Shown: positions 34,223-47,400, numbered from the stretch's first letter. The stretch: DNA of 64,000 nt from Molossus alvarezi (GCA_037176705.1 CM073891.1:91346327-91410326), one strand, 5' to 3'. Program-made: numbers and translations. Notes: generated by a model not told the origin, from the letters alone.

Positions 34223-35452
34223 ATGTTTTCAAAATGTACCCTTTAACTTAAAAATTTCAAAAAAGATTTAAAGTTATCCTTTAATTAAAAATTTTTAAGC
34301 TAGTAAGAGTATTACATTCCCAGGTGTGTGACTTCCCTTCCCATGTTTTTTCCACTTCATGTTGTATCTTGTTGGCACATAGGAGGTGGAATCAGAAAAC
34401 ACATTACTGGCATAAACAACAACATGAATATCATTTTTAAAGAAGATAATAAAATCTAGAAAATAGAGTATTTATTCTCTGCAAGAAGTTTCTGGAGTTC
34501 AAGAAAGTGATCTTGAGACTTTAACTTCTATTATATTCTCAAGAACAGCATATATAATTCTACTTCTAAGGCATTTTATATTGACACGCTTTCTTTACAT
34601 TTAAACATAAATCATAGTTCTCAGCGAATCTGAAAACTCTGTTTATTGACACTACTGTATATTTATCATAATAAACCATCTTGTCCCTGAGGTTCTTCAG
34701 TGATCTCCAATTGCCTTCAGAGTCATCCAAAGAAAATATAAATTAAGGTTAAAAACAGATTGATTCTTATTAGGTATATTCTACTATGTCCTTACTTTTT
34801 GAGTATGTGCAGCTTAATATTTTTGTTCTGATAACCAGAATAGTTCATTACTCAATGATGCAAAAATAACACAAAATTTACTATAATATTTTCCTCTGCA
34901 GGAAGCAAACATACCAAACTCTTTACTTCAAGAAATAGGAAGAAAAAATAGATAATAAAGAAAAAAGTTACAATTAAATTTAAAAATATAGAAAGAATCA
35001 CAGAATAAAGAAAGAAACTATGTTGTAGGAGACCAGGCTATGTAAGCAATATTTTTTAAAGATTGAAATGATTATAAGGCCACCTAGACACATCCTTGTT
35101 CAGAATAAGAAAACTTGATTGATAGAATAATTTGGACCAGGCCAAGTGGCTTATGCTGTGCTCAGACTTTTGCAGATACTGTGATACTTGAAGATCCAGC
35201 CAAGTGTCAGATACTAACTCCTAATGGACTTCAAGATCATGGAAATACATCTGGGGAACATTCATGGCCTCTAAAAGCAACACCAAAACAAACCACCACT
35301 TTTGGGAATTCTTATTGATGAGCCAGGAATACAGACAAACTCTTGTGACTACCTCCTTCCTAATAGTGCATTTTTTCAGTTACACAGGAGAACAGTTGCA
35401 TAAAGAAGGTTTGGTTTCAATGAAAACCAGGGGTTAAAGGAAACATTAAGAT
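34223..35452. other. no recognised feature
   Basis: AT-rich, with a plus-strand 67-codon frame at 35115-35318 that I cannot assign and regard as chance. Confidence 0.45.
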
Positions 35453-35460
35453 AGCTTGTT

Positions 35461-35600
35461 GCCCTGGCCGGTTTGGCTCAGTGGTTGAAGCATTGGCCTG
35501 CAGACCAGAGAGTCTTGGGTTTGGTTCCCGCTAGGGGCACATACAAAAAAAGGAAAGAAGAAAGAAGGGGGGGGGGGGGGAGGAAGGGAGGAAGGAAGAA
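35461..35600 (+). mobile_element. head-only Ves element with A/G-rich tail
   Basis: Only the tRNA-like head is present: GCCCTGGCCGGTTTGGCTCA through GGTTCCCGCTAGGGGCACATAC. It joins directly to an A-run and then G/GGAA repeats. The body, CT tract and hairpin are missing. The target duplication AGCTTGTT is at 35453-35460 and 35601-35608, so this is a complete insertion rather than a later deletion of a longer copy. Compare 55658. Confidence 0.9.
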
Positions 35601-35608
35601 AGCTTGTT

Positions 35609-36901
35609 AACTCTGATTAAGGAGTTTCAAAGAGTAGAATATAGACATCAGGACTGGGAGGCAGTTCCAAGAGGAGTAACATAAGGACAGATCAGGGGTT
35701 GGAAGCTTAAAGATTTCTAAAGATGAGACTGCAGCAAAGAACAGATGACTTGAGAGATGTATATAACAGAGTGGTGACCAGAAGCAATAATAATAATATG
35801 GATCCTAATAGATTAAATTTACCTCAGGGTTGCCAAGTAATTTAATTCCTGTAGTCTGTTGTTGGACGGAGCATATCCGTGTTTCTAGTGGACAGAAAGA
35901 CTTGATTTTCTTGGGAGGATTCAGCAATGATCTGGATTGACACAACTATTCATATATTTATCTCTCTGTTTTGGAAACACCATTGATATTTCTCTCAATC
36001 AATGGTGAGGTCAGAGAACATTTTGCATTTATCTTGTGCTTCTGATACATGTTAGATGCTCAAAAGTATCTGTTGAATATATCAATGAAGGTAAAAGACA
36101 AGTAAGATGTGAAGAATTCAGAGAACCACAAGTCCTCACACCAAGACTGCAGAAAATAGTGATGCTCAAAAAGAGTACAAATTTTGAAGGATTTAAAAAC
36201 CATGGCGGAAGGCATAGGATAAAAAGTTAGCAATAAGGGTGTTTTAAGGCATTAGTAATTAAGGATATGACATGATTTTGAAGTGAAGGTGGTTTGTTCT
36301 GGGGGACCCTTCTCAGATTGGAATTGACACCAGGGCACGTAAAACAGGTTTTAGTTCAAGTTCAGAAGTCTAACGAATCCGCTAATGCGGTGGTTATAGC
36401 AGGTAAATTAAAATGGTGGTCTAAGCAAGAGAAAGTTTTTATTGTAATTACTTTTTCTCCACCTAGCTTTCTTGCCCTTCCCCCACTTCTTCAAATACCA
36501 ACTGTTTAAATGAAACCCATCTGCCAACAGTATATACTTCTCTAAATGTATTGTCTTAAATTTGCCTACAGTGAAAGGGCATCTGCCACATTTCTGTCCT
36601 CCCAACGGTGGTAAATACTTCTTGCCTTTTCAGTATATAAATCCACTATAAAATCAGCCTCTCAAACAATTTGGAGGTGAGCAAGGAAGGATATGTGACT
36701 CCCTATAAATGACCTTTATTACAATGCCACTTACTAATAAGAGAATTTGAGCAATTAACTAATACTCTATTATCTTAAGTTTTCCTAAGTATAAAAGAAG
36801 GTTAAATACCTGCCCTCTTCATATGAGATAATATATTGGAAAACGGCCTAAATTAAATGCTTGATGTTATTATCTTGCTGTTCACACTTTGCCACCTCCA
36901 G
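35609..36901. other. no recognised gene; possible L2 fragment near 36010-36088
   Basis: GTTAGATGCTCAAAAGTATCTGTTGAATA near 36052 resembles the L2 3' end, at low confidence. I recognise nothing else. Confidence 0.35.
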
Positions 36902-37178
36902 CAGCGATTTTTCAACCGGTGTGCCCCACACTAGTGGACCACAGGAATGTTAAAGCATGCAATACCTGACTGTTTAGTCAGGGGCACTGACCTCTTTTCC
37001 CTTAGATTGTCAAATAAAAACATGACAGCCAACATAATAACAGCCACACTATGTGAATACATCAAAATTATGCCTATTTTTTGGTCAGATTGGCAAAAAA
37101 TGTATTTTTTGGTGTATTGAAGAATTTTAGAAATTAGCTTATATGTGCCATGAGATGAGAAAGGTTGAAAAATCACTG
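36902..37178. mobile_element. non-autonomous hAT DNA transposon (277 bp)
   Basis: Terminal inverted repeats CAGCGATTTTTCAACC and GGTTGAAAAATCACTG match at 15 of 16 positions. They are flanked by the 8-bp target duplication ACCT(C/A)CAG at 36894-36901 and 37179-37186, the size made by hAT transposases. The interior has no transposase frame. Bats, vespertilionids above all, are known for unusually recent hAT activity. Confidence 0.93.
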
Positions 37179-37197
37179 ACCTACAGAAATGCCTGTT

Positions 37198-37450
37198 GCC
37201 CTGGCTAGTTTGGCTCGGCGCTTAGAGTGTGGGCCCGTGGACCAATGAGTCGCGGGTTTGATTCCGGTCACAGGCACACAACTTGGTTGCAGTTTGTCCC
37301 CAGCCCTAGTCGGGGTCGTGCGGGAGGCAACCAGTTGATGTGTCTCTCTCACGTCGATGTTTCTTTCTCTCTCCCTCTCCCTCTCTCCCCTTCTCACCCT
37401 ATCTGAAGATAAATGGCAAAATATCCTTGGGTGAGCATTAAAAAAAAAAA
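37198..37450 (+). mobile_element. Ves SINE, long-tailed form
   Basis: Head GCCCTGGCTAGTTTGGCTCG, B-box region GGTTTGATTCCGG, body with CACGTCGATGTTTC and a CT tract, and tail ATCCTTGGGTGAGCATTAAA. The perfect 13-bp target duplication AGAAATGCCTGTT is at 37185-37197 and 37451-37463. The left copy overlaps the end of the hAT target duplication. Confidence 0.97.
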
Positions 37451-37463
37451 AGAAATGCCTGTT

Positions 37464-38064
37464 AATCCCTGTCATTCCATCCGCACAAAACTCCAGTTAC
37501 TAACCATGGACACTGACTCTTGTCCAAGGGTTTTAACTGCAAAGCCATTCAGAAAAAAAGAATAACATATTAAACACCCATTTTTATAGAACTCCAAGAG
37601 ACAATAAAAATTACTTGACGTTTGCCATCTTTGCCATTAGCAAGCATGCAAACATTTAAAAAGTATGTGAAGAGAGCGAGTGATTGCAGGGACTCTGCAC
37701 ACTGCTCCATTGTTCTCTGAGGTGCCCTCCTTGCGCTGACACCAGCTTTCCTTCACCCGTGTCCCTCCAGGCCAGGAACCTCAGATGGTGCTATCAACAG
37801 AAAGTACATTGTGCTTATTATAATTCAGTAAAGATACACAAAGACTCTAATCTTGGAAGTACTGGAAAGTATCTCTCAAGTGGCAAGAAGAACATGGCAG
37901 TGGAAATATAAAATAAAAGCCTGACCAAAAAAAGCTTTTAATTTTTTTCTTTTGTATTAAAATGATATCAACTATGAAACAAATTTTAAGGCACAATATT
38001 GAGAAATCTAAAATGTGCTTTATTTACTTGATCTCATCCTGATCCTCTCCATCATTGACCTGGA
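37464..38064. other. no recognised feature
   Basis: Contains a plus-strand 75-codon frame (37684-37911) that I cannot assign. Confidence 0.4.
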
Positions 38065-38077
38065 ACATTTATCTTTC

Positions 38078-38320
38078 TTTTTTTTTAATCCTCACTTGAG
38101 GATATTTTTCTATTTATCTTCATATAGAGTGGGAGGGAGGGAGAGAGAAAGAGAGAGGAACATCAACATGAGAGGGACACATCAACTGGTTGCCTCCTGC
38201 ACAACCCCGACCAGAGCTAGAACAAACGCAACCGAGGTACCTGCCCTTGGCTGAAATCGAACCCGAGACTCATTGGTCCACTAGCCGACGCTCCACCGCT
38301 GAGCCAAACTGGCCAGGGCA
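38078..38320 (-). mobile_element. Ves SINE, long-tailed form
   Basis: A perfect 6-bp stem hairpin, ATCCTCACTTGAGGAT, lies at 38088-38103, followed by the GA tract and a head ending GAGCCAAACTGGCCAGGGC. Flanking CATTT(A/G)TCTTTC repeats (about 38066-38077 and 38324-38335) are the target duplication. Confidence 0.95.
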
Positions 38321-38417
38321 GAGCATTTGTCTTTCCTTTGTAGATTTAACTCTGTGCTATCTGTTCATTTTTTCATTCATTCATTTTATTAATTCGATTC
38401 TATGAATTGCATTAGTT

Positions 38418-38648
38418 GTAGTAGTAATACTTGTTGAGCAATTATTGTGTTCCAGTCATCACTGTAATAATTTTATAATAATTATCTTATTTAGTCCTCC
38501 TAAGAACTCTGCGAGATAGACTATTATTCCCATTTTACAGATGAGGAAACCAAGACTCAGGGAGGTCACATTACTTGTCCAAGTTCACCCAAATAAGCTA
38601 GTCACAGCAATTTAAACCAGGTCTGTGGAGCTTCAAAGTCTGAGTTAT
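38418..38648 (+). mobile_element. MIR SINE
   Basis: Well preserved: TTGTTGAGCAATTATTGTGT, CCCATTTTACAGATGAGGAA, GGAGGTCACATTACTTGTCC, and the 3' TGTGGAGCTTCAAAGTCTGA. Confidence 0.9.
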
Positions 38649-38975
38649 TCAGTGTTACAGAAACTGCCTAGGTGCTCGGGCTCTAAACATTGAAGAGACA
38701 TGATCCTACCGGGACTACTGTATTTAATACACCTGTCCTCAAAAATAATATTTTCTTCATAAGAAACAGTGCAGAATAATGACTATGAATTCGGGATTGT
38801 TCTATTTTGTTTTCTTTAGACAATAAATTTGAAGACCAGAGATTTTCAGTGACATTACCGAGGGACACCCAACCAAGACAGATTAGCTCTGCTCCCTAAT
38901 CCCTGGTATGATTAATTTTTCACTACAAGATGCTAGATAATCCTTTTGAAAAAAAAATATCAGTTGAATAAAAAT

Positions 38976-39165
38976 ATTTTTCTAAATGATTTTATTGGTT
39001 TTTTAGAGTAGAGGAAGGGAGAGAGAGAAATATAGATGTGAGAGAGATACGTCAATTGGCTGCCTCCTGTATGTCCCCTACTGGGCATGTGCCCTGACGG
39101 GGATTTGAACCGGGACCTTTCAGTCCCTGGGACCACACTCAATGTACTGAGCCACACCAGCTGGG
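38976..39165 (-). mobile_element. Ves SINE, short-bodied older form
   Basis: Tail without the hairpin, GGGAGAGAGAGAAATA tract, CCTGACGGGGATTTGAACC, and head ending GAGCCACACCAGCTGGG. The perfect 11-bp target duplication TGAATAAAAAT is at 38965-38975 and 39166-39176. Confidence 0.94.
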
Positions 39166-39176
39166 TGAATAAAAAT

Positions 39177-41411
39177 CTTCATAACATTTGTGTGTCAGTT
39201 TTTATCATGTATCTATCAAAAATAGCTTGTGTCAAGTTGTTGGAATGTGAACTCTCTGAAACAGAGATTTTTACCTTTCCAGAATTAACTTTTCCTGATA
39301 CCAAACAATGTGCTCTGGGGCAGGCTATTTAAAATATAATAACTCACTATTTGTCTATCTTGTTGAAAGAGAATGAAGGGATGTTTGTCTTTTGGTGATA
39401 ATCACACACTGGTAGATTTCTATCTCTTTGTTGCCTGTCTAAAAAGTTTATATTTCCTATGAGGTACTTTTAAAAATTATGTTTGTAGATTGGTTAGAAA
39501 AATAGAAACAAAGATGGTGGACTGAGAATGAAAAGGACAACTGAAAGAGTTGGGGAAACCAATTCTCTCATATAATTTTCACTCTTCCCTTTTTCCACTG
39601 ACAAATTTCTCTAAGTTGTGATTAAATTAGGTTAAAATGTCAACTAAATACAGGATATAAATTTCACCCTAGTGAAGTTTAGAATCCAGACACTGATATT
39701 TCTTACTCAAAGATTTAACTATGTCTAAAATCCTGCCATGGACTTTGAAGATAACTTCACTTTCCTCAGGATACAAGGCAAGGTTTCAATGCACTCATAG
39801 AAAAGAAAAATGGCACCTTGCAAAATGTTGTCCCAGGACTCAGAATTTAAACTTTTTAGTCTTACTTATTTACTTATTCTTTTTATTTTTCATATTTTAT
39901 ATGCATCAGTAGGACTTGCTATTTGTTTATTTTTATATATTATATTTCTATAGTTTTTGTAGGTTAAAAAATTCAAAAACGTGGGTACACAAGTATTAAT
40001 TGGGAGTTTAAGGATATAATATCATGTAACCCTTCCTTGCTCAACAAAGAATTTTGAGTATAACAATAGGAAAAGAAAAATGTAACCTGGAAACCTAGGA
40101 CAGCCATTTTCAAGAAATTCTAACAGTCTTAAGGAATTCCTCTTAAGGAATGACCTCTTCTCACTTAGTACTTTTTAGATATTTCAAGCAAGTATTAAAC
40201 AAAAATAGAAATAATCTAATTATCAAGTAATTCAGAATAAATGGTAATGAATAAATAGAACCCATGAAAAAACTTGTTAAATGCATGCTTAATTAATGAA
40301 GCATTTACATTTATGGGAAATGTTGGATGACTTGCCTTCAATAAAACTCAACACTTAACACTTATTTGGTAATATACATTTTTAATGTACTACTGTTATT
40401 GAGTTAAGAAAAAGAATTTCCAACACTTCATATGAATTACTCTCATCCACAGATTATCCATGACTAGAAATTTCATGACAAAGTTGCAAAAACGCTATCA
40501 GTAAGTTTCATTTCTTTGCTAAGAAAAAGAAAGATTGTGAATTTAAAAAACCAAGTATGGAATTTAGAGAATTATGGAATGGGTGCCAGGGGAAGCAAAA
40601 ACACATATTTTCAATCGGATTACAAATAATGACACAAGAACCCATCTGCCTGTGTTTTATGGTGAAGAATGCTGTGATTATTTGATGAGTAGGAGGGAAA
40701 GTTCGGTGGGATGAAGAGATGGAATAAAGCCAGGGACGCTGGCTGCCTCAGTTCAACAAGAAAATGTCAAATTAAATGTATGTTCTCTTCCTGAAAAACA
40801 CCCGCCCTCATTATACATTCATATGTTCATGACTGATGCAAATGAATTTTGCAAGTACTATACAAATGAGTTGCCCACGGACGTTAACCTAGCAAGAACC
40901 AAGCCTTAGTAACACACAGAATTATATTTTTAGCCTGGAAAAAAATATATAGACATTAAATGTTTACAGGTTCAATCTTTCTTTCCTCTTTACTATATTA
41001 CAATTTCATCACTGAACTACTAGAATTGGGACAGCAGTGGCTTTGGTTTGGAAATAATTTGAATTCTGGCTATCATCTTTATGGGAAACTAGGCTACTGC
41101 TGCTTGCCTAAGGCAAATACATCTGTGATTTAAGCTAATCAGTCCTTGAATGTCACTGTCGCTTCGTGTAAACAGGGTGAAAATTGCATGTCTTTGCAAT
41201 GAGAAACTGTAAGGGTAAGGGGAAATGATATCATTTTGATTAAAGCTCACCTTGTCTGGTAAAATATTTGCTCACCAATTAATACTTTTTCAACTGAATG
41301 AGTGTTTCAACTGAACATATGCAGATACTTTAATATATTGTCCATCAGATCTAAGCTCCGATGTACCATGTATTTTTCTACTGTCTTACTTTATAAAACT
41401 GAGGAAAATTT
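39177..41411. other. no recognised feature
   Basis: 2.2 kb of AT-rich DNA with no repeat that I can name and no credible frame. Confidence 0.5.
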
Positions 41412-41672
41412 GCCCTGGACAATGTGGTTCAGTGGTTAGAGCATCACCCTGCACACAACCAAAGGGTCTCAGGTGCCATTCCCCATCAAGGAGACTTACC
41501 TGGGTTGCAGGTTTGGTCCCAGGCCCAGGTCAGTCAGGCAGTATGTGGGTGGCGACCAATCAATGTGTCTCTCTCACATCTCTCTCTCTTTCTCTCCCTC
41601 CTTCTGTTCCACTCTTTCTAAAATCAATGGAAAAAAGATAATCCTTGGGTGAAGATTAACAACAACAAAAAC
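41412..41672 (+). mobile_element. Ves SINE, diverged long-tailed form
   Basis: Head GCCCTGGACAATGTGGTTCA, GGTTGCAGGTTTGGTCCC, GGGTGGCGACCAATCAATGT, CT tract, AATCAATGGAAAAAAGATAA, then the tail hairpin region ATCCTTGGGTGAAGATT. GAGGAAAATTT on the left and GAGAAAAAATTTT on the right suggest a worn target duplication. Confidence 0.88.
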
Positions 41673-43417
41673 CGAGAAAAAATTTTTGAAGCACAACTGA
41701 GGAAAGCTTAAATTCTTTTGTTTTAGTAGCTCCAATCAGAATTAAAGTTTTACCAAAAAGTAATTATTTTAGTGAGTACTTATAACACCAGCATCATAAA
41801 AGATTTAACATTTAACACACAACAAACATTTAAAGTAGATAGTTCAGTAAGTTAATTGACTTTTAATCAAAATAACAAATGATTCATAATTAGAGAAAGT
41901 AATGATAACAAATGCGAATGCAAAACATCAAATAAAAAGCTTTAGAACTTTAATCCAAATATTTTTTAAATTGGAGTTTGAAATATTAAAAAAAATTATT
42001 TCTATGTTTACTCACAATTATCCTCATATTCTTATTTTAATAATTTAACTAGTCTTTCTTAGCTATATATTTATTCCAATTATTATAAAAATACACAATA
42101 ATAAAAATATTTGGTAGCAACTGTAACATCATACAACTTATTATTTAATCTTTAAGAAAAAAAAAAACAACAACCCTGAGGTTAACTTGATCTGGGTGAT
42201 TTTGTCATTTTCTTCGCAAGCACGCAACAAAGTATGGTCCTGTGAAAGTAAATGCCAAAATAAAATAGTATCTTTTTGTCCTTTATTGAAATTAGTAATG
42301 CATAACAATGCATGCCATTATTGGTAGTAAAAACCATTGGAGAAAACATTATTGCATTTTAATGAATGAGTTAAATGCCTGGGATTGTCAAGTATGCTTG
42401 CGGAATAATAATAGAAAAATTAATTCTGGTATTTGGTAATTAAGAGTAGAAAAATTATAAATTTCACTAAAAGAACATTTTGTCTAAAATATTTTATGTT
42501 ATGTCAAATGCCAGCATCACGAATTACATTATATAGAGAAAATATTTTATTTCACAATCAGACTACTCTGGGTAAAGAAAATATTTTATAAGGCTGAAAA
42601 AGCAACCTTATCCAAGTAATAATAACACTAGTGATAACTATATTTTATATCAGAAGTAAATATAACCATGACATGATTACTTGAGGGATTATTTTTACTG
42701 TATATAGTTTAATAAATATCTGTAGTAAGAAGTAATTACAACTTTGATGTTTTTACTGAGCTTACAAGGCCAATAAAACGGCATTTTGAAAATTTGCTCA
42801 TCACAGATTTTTTTTTTTAACCTGATTGGATATTGCCAAATACATGCAGGAAAATTTAGACTTTTTTACTGTATTAACATTTACATTAATGGTGCAAAAT
42901 CAGTAGTTGGCAAACTGCTGGTATCTTAGCAGGAATCAAGGCTGTGGGACCAAAACATACTAGTAGTCATTGTGTTCTTTGACACATTCACATACAAAAA
43001 AAAAAAAGGCAGTTTCCTAAAGAAAGCTATAATAAAGCAATAAAAAGTATTAATTTTATTAAACCTTGATCCCTTCTTTGAACATCCTGCAACCACTGAA
43101 TTTTAACACTTCAATTGATGAATTTTATGGTATATAAATTATATTTCAATAAACTGTCTTTTTTTTTTTTAAGTATTTGGAAGACATTTTCTTAAAAATG
43201 AATAAAGTGAGCCTGTCACTTCAAGAAAAAAATCTGACAGAATTTGTTGCCAATGAGATAATAAAAACTTTCACACAAAAATTAATATTAAAATTTTTCA
43301 ATTTGCCATCATGTGCTTAACAGCTTCCCAGTGTTCAATTTCTCTAAGGAAAATAATGGGGAAATTAATAAATGTGTTTTTTAATATTTATAAAATATAT
43401 CAATACTGCATAACTCA
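41673..43417. other. no recognised feature
   Basis: AT-rich DNA with short A- and T-runs (42160, 42810, 42997, 43159). No coding signal. Confidence 0.5.
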
Positions 43418-43428
43418 TGAGCCAATAT

Positions 43429-45435
43429 ATTTTTTAATTAATAATTTTATTTATTTTTGTTACTGATGTTTCTCCTTTTTCCCCTGTTGATGCCCTCCTC
43501 CCCACTCTTGTTTCACCCCCACCTTCACAGAGTTGTCCGTGTTGACTGGTCGTGCATATATGCATATAAGTTCTTTGTTTTATCTCTTCCTGCACTCCCA
43601 CTCTCTCTTCCTCTGAATTTTGTCAGTGTATTCCCTACTTCCATGTTTCTGGATCTATTTTGTTCATCAGTTCATATTTTTTATTATATTCCACAAATAA
43701 GTAAGATTGTGGGGTATTTGTCCCTGTTTGATTGGCTTATTTTGCTCAACATAATACTGTCCGGGTTTCTCCATGTCATCTCAAAGGGTAAGAAATCTTT
43801 TTTTCTTATAGCTGCATAGTATTCCAGTGTGTATATATACCACAGTTTTTTTTTTACCCACTCATCTACTGATAGATACTTGGATGTTTCCAGATCTTAG
43901 CTATTGTAAATAGTGCTGCTATGAACATGGGGGTACATATATTCTTTCTGATTGGTGTTTCAGGCTTCTTAGGGTATATTCCTAGAAGTGGGATCACTGA
44001 GTCAAATGGCAGTGCAATTTTTAATTTTTTGAGGATGTTCCATATTGTTTTCCATAGTGGCTGCACCAGTCTGCATTCCCACTAGCAGTGTACTAGAGTC
44101 CCCTTTTATATATGTCAGCACTTGTTCGAAGATTTGTTGATGGCAGCCATTCTGGCAGGTATGAGGGATACCTCATAGTCATTTTAATTTGCATCTCTCT
44201 GATGATTAGTGACACTGAGCATTTTTCATATGTCATTTGTATATCCTGTTTGGTGAGGTGTCTACTCAAGTCCTATGCCTATTTTTCAATTTGATTCTTT
44301 ATCTTCCTTTTGTTGAGTTATATGAGTATTCTATATATTTTGGAAATTAACCCCTTATCGAATATATCATTGGAAATTGTGTTCTCCCATACAGGGGGTT
44401 TTCAGTTTATTTTGATGCTGGTTTCTTTTGCTGTATAGAAGTTTTTAAGTTTGATTTAGTCTCATTTATTAATTTTTTCCTTTGTTTCTATTGTCCTAAG
44501 TGATGTATTGGTGAAAATTCTGCTATGTGTGATATCTGATATTTTGATGCCTAAATTTTCTTTCTTTTATAGTCTCAAGATTTACATTTAAGTCTTTTAT
44601 TCATTTTGAATTTATTCTTGTGTATGGTATAAGTTGGTAATCTAGTTTCATTTTTTTGCATGTATCTGTCCAATTTTCCCAACACCATTTATTGAGGAGA
44701 CTGTCTGTACTCCATTGTATGCTCTTGCCTCCTTTGTCAAATATTAGTTGAACATAACGTCTTGGGTCAATTTCTGGGTTTTCTGTTCTGTTCCATTAAT
44801 TCATATGTCTGTTCTTGTGCTAGCACCAGACTGTTTTTATTATAATGGCTTTGTAATATAACCTGATATCTGGAATTGTGATTTTCTCCAACTTTGTTCT
44901 GTTTTTTCAAGATTGCTGTGGATATTCGGGGTCTTTTGGGTTCCATATAAACTTTCAGAGTATTTGTTCTACATCTGTGAAATATGTCATTGGTATTTTA
45001 ATGGGGATTGCATTGACACTATAGATTGCTTTGGGTAATATGGACATTTTAATGATGCTAATTCTTCTAATCCATGAACATGGTGTATGCTTCCACTTTT
45101 TAATATCTTCCTCTATTTCTTTTTTCAATGTCCTGTAATTTTCTGAGAACAGATCTTTTACCTCCTTGGTTAAGTTTATTCCCCAGGTATCTTAATTTTT
45201 TTTGTTGCAATGGTAAATGGGATTGTTTTTTAGTTTTTCTTTCTGCGTGTTCATTATTGGTGTGTAAAAATGCCAATGATTTCTGGATGTTGATTTTATA
45301 GTCTGCTACTTTGCTGAATTCATTTATTAAATCTAGCAGATTTTTTGATGGAGTCCTTAGGGTTTTCTACGTATACTATCATGTCATTTGCAAATAATGA
45401 CAGTTTCATTTTCTCCTTTCCAATTTGGATGCTTT
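43429..45435 (-). mobile_element. L1, 5'-truncated, about 2.0 kb
   Basis: The 3' UTR (GTTACTGATGTTTCTCC) is followed by decayed ORF2 back into the RT domain, where the complement of the SLFADD-type region lies near 45380-45430. The target duplication TGAGCCAATAT is at 43418-43428 and 45436-45446. Frames are short, so it is an old dead copy of the same lineage as 15207. Confidence 0.95.
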
Positions 45436-45654
45436 TGAGCCAATATTTTTCAAATGACCAATGAATGATGTTACAAAAGCATGCATGCATTGGTAAAGAT
45501 CCATTTCAGAGTAATAGAGTAAGAAAAGCTTTCTGATAGAGTGCTAAATGTTTATTACAAGATATGGTTTCTTTGCTTTATCTCTCAACCTCCCTCACAA
45601 CTTCCCCACTCATGAGCTCTCTGCCTACCCTCTACCTATGGGTCTGTCTCTATT

Positions 45655-45805
45655 TTGATTGTCAGGATTAAACAAATAAAAAAGAGGAAGTGAGAGAGAG
45701 AGAGAACTCATGGACACAGGCAACAGTGTGGTGATTACAGGGGCTAGTGTGGTGGAGGTAGAAGAGGGTATGGGGGATAAATAGGGATAAAAAAAATAAA
45801 ATGCA
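45655..45805 (+). mobile_element. possible L1 3' UTR fragment
   Basis: AACTCATGGACACAGGCAAC, then TGTGGTGATTACAGGGG and GGAGGTAGAAGAGGG, with an A-rich end, resembles an older L1 3' UTR. Confidence 0.4.
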
Positions 45806-47350
45806 TGGCTTGAAATCCACATTGCAATTAATCTTGAGAAACTACCACTTATTGAGTTTTAGAATAGTTTTAAAGAGGAATTATTTGAAAAGGCAATTAA
45901 TATACTCATTTTTAAGTTCAATGACTGTATGAGCTAAATTTCTTTCCATACTTCAACCAAAAGAACATATTATGATAGGTTGCCTATATACCAGATATGA
46001 GAATCTAACTGGCATCTACTAAGCCATATATTAAAGAGATTAGAAAGTAAAACAACACAATTCTTCTCACCAACAATTTTATTATTGGAAAATATATTTT
46101 TCATTATAAATATGTTATTTATGTGAATAGGTTTAATATTACTATATTAAAATGAATCAACAAATATTTCAAAATTTTCTCAGTTTAATTTCTAATATGG
46201 TAACTATTCATAGGTATAACAAACCTAAACAAAACTCTTTGAAATACTGAGAAATTTGTAAGAGGGAAAAGGGGAAGTAAAGTGTTTGAAAATGGCTGCT
46301 CTAATCCCTACCTTCACTTTCAATAGAGGGAAATGTCACTCCAGGTATTGTTCTCAAGGGGTTAATATACAGGCAGTTTACTGGGTTAACAGATAATATG
46401 GTGGAATACCTCAAAGCTTGAAGTTTTCTTTTAAGTTTGTAGTATAATTTTTATGTAAGAAAGCCATATGTCTTTACTGATAACAAATAATAAGAACAGA
46501 AAAAACTGTCCCTACTATTTGTTGGTAGACAGCTGGACATGTTCTTATGATAGCCTAACCCAGGAATCCAGCAAAAGGGCAGAGAAAAGAATCATTACAG
46601 AGGCAGTTCAAAAACAATTTTGGTAATATGTCAGTGAAAATTGTGAATTGACTAGATGTAAGAAAAAGATGAATTTGGTATCTGGAAAAACCTTTTGTAC
46701 TATTTTGACAAATGCCTTTTAAAGAGAAAAGACTTTTTCGTAACTGTGAATTTTAATTTTGACGAAATTCTAATTCAAAATGGAACCATCATTCAAAAAG
46801 GTAGAGTTATTTGGTCTGATAATAAAGACTGTGCTGACTTAGGCTTTACATATTCACATGTATAAACTTTCAAACTTTTGTTATAAAATAACAGATTTAT
46901 TTAAAATTTAATAGACAGGATGTGATGAGACTGAGCCACATACAATGGTAAAAGCCAAAGAGTCCTAGTATAATTCTGAAAATAAGATCAGATGAGTTGA
47001 TGTAAACCTTTCCGAAAATTTCAGAAAATAGTCTACTGACATTTGAGCCTTTTGTATTATAGGAGGAAGAGACTAAATCTCATTTATTTATATTGAGATT
47101 TGACCTATGATGAAAACAACTGGATGTTCACAAATGTGTGAGGTGGGCACCTTAATATTTTTGTAATCTAATCTTGGAAGTGACATCTCATCACTTTAGT
47201 TATATTCTGTTTGACAGCAGCAAATCATAAAGTCCAGCCCACATATTTGTGCTACACAAAGGCACAGATAGTAGGAGACTGGGATCATTTGGAACATCAT
47301 AGAATCTGCCTACCACAGAGTTCAATTCTAGGTTCAGATAATTATAAGCA

Positions 47351-47352
<2 letters not shown>
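45806..47352. other. no recognised gene; possible L1M trace at 47215-47335
   Basis: AT-rich. GGAACATCATAGAATCTGCCTACCACAGAG near 47292 resembles old L1M 3' UTR sequence, at low confidence. Confidence 0.35.

Positions 47353-47397
<45 letters not shown>
47353..47397. repeat. (GT)n microsatellite
   Basis: A pure GT run of about 22 units, the longest dinucleotide run in the window and likely polymorphic. Confidence 0.97.
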
Positions 47398-47400
<3 letters not shown>

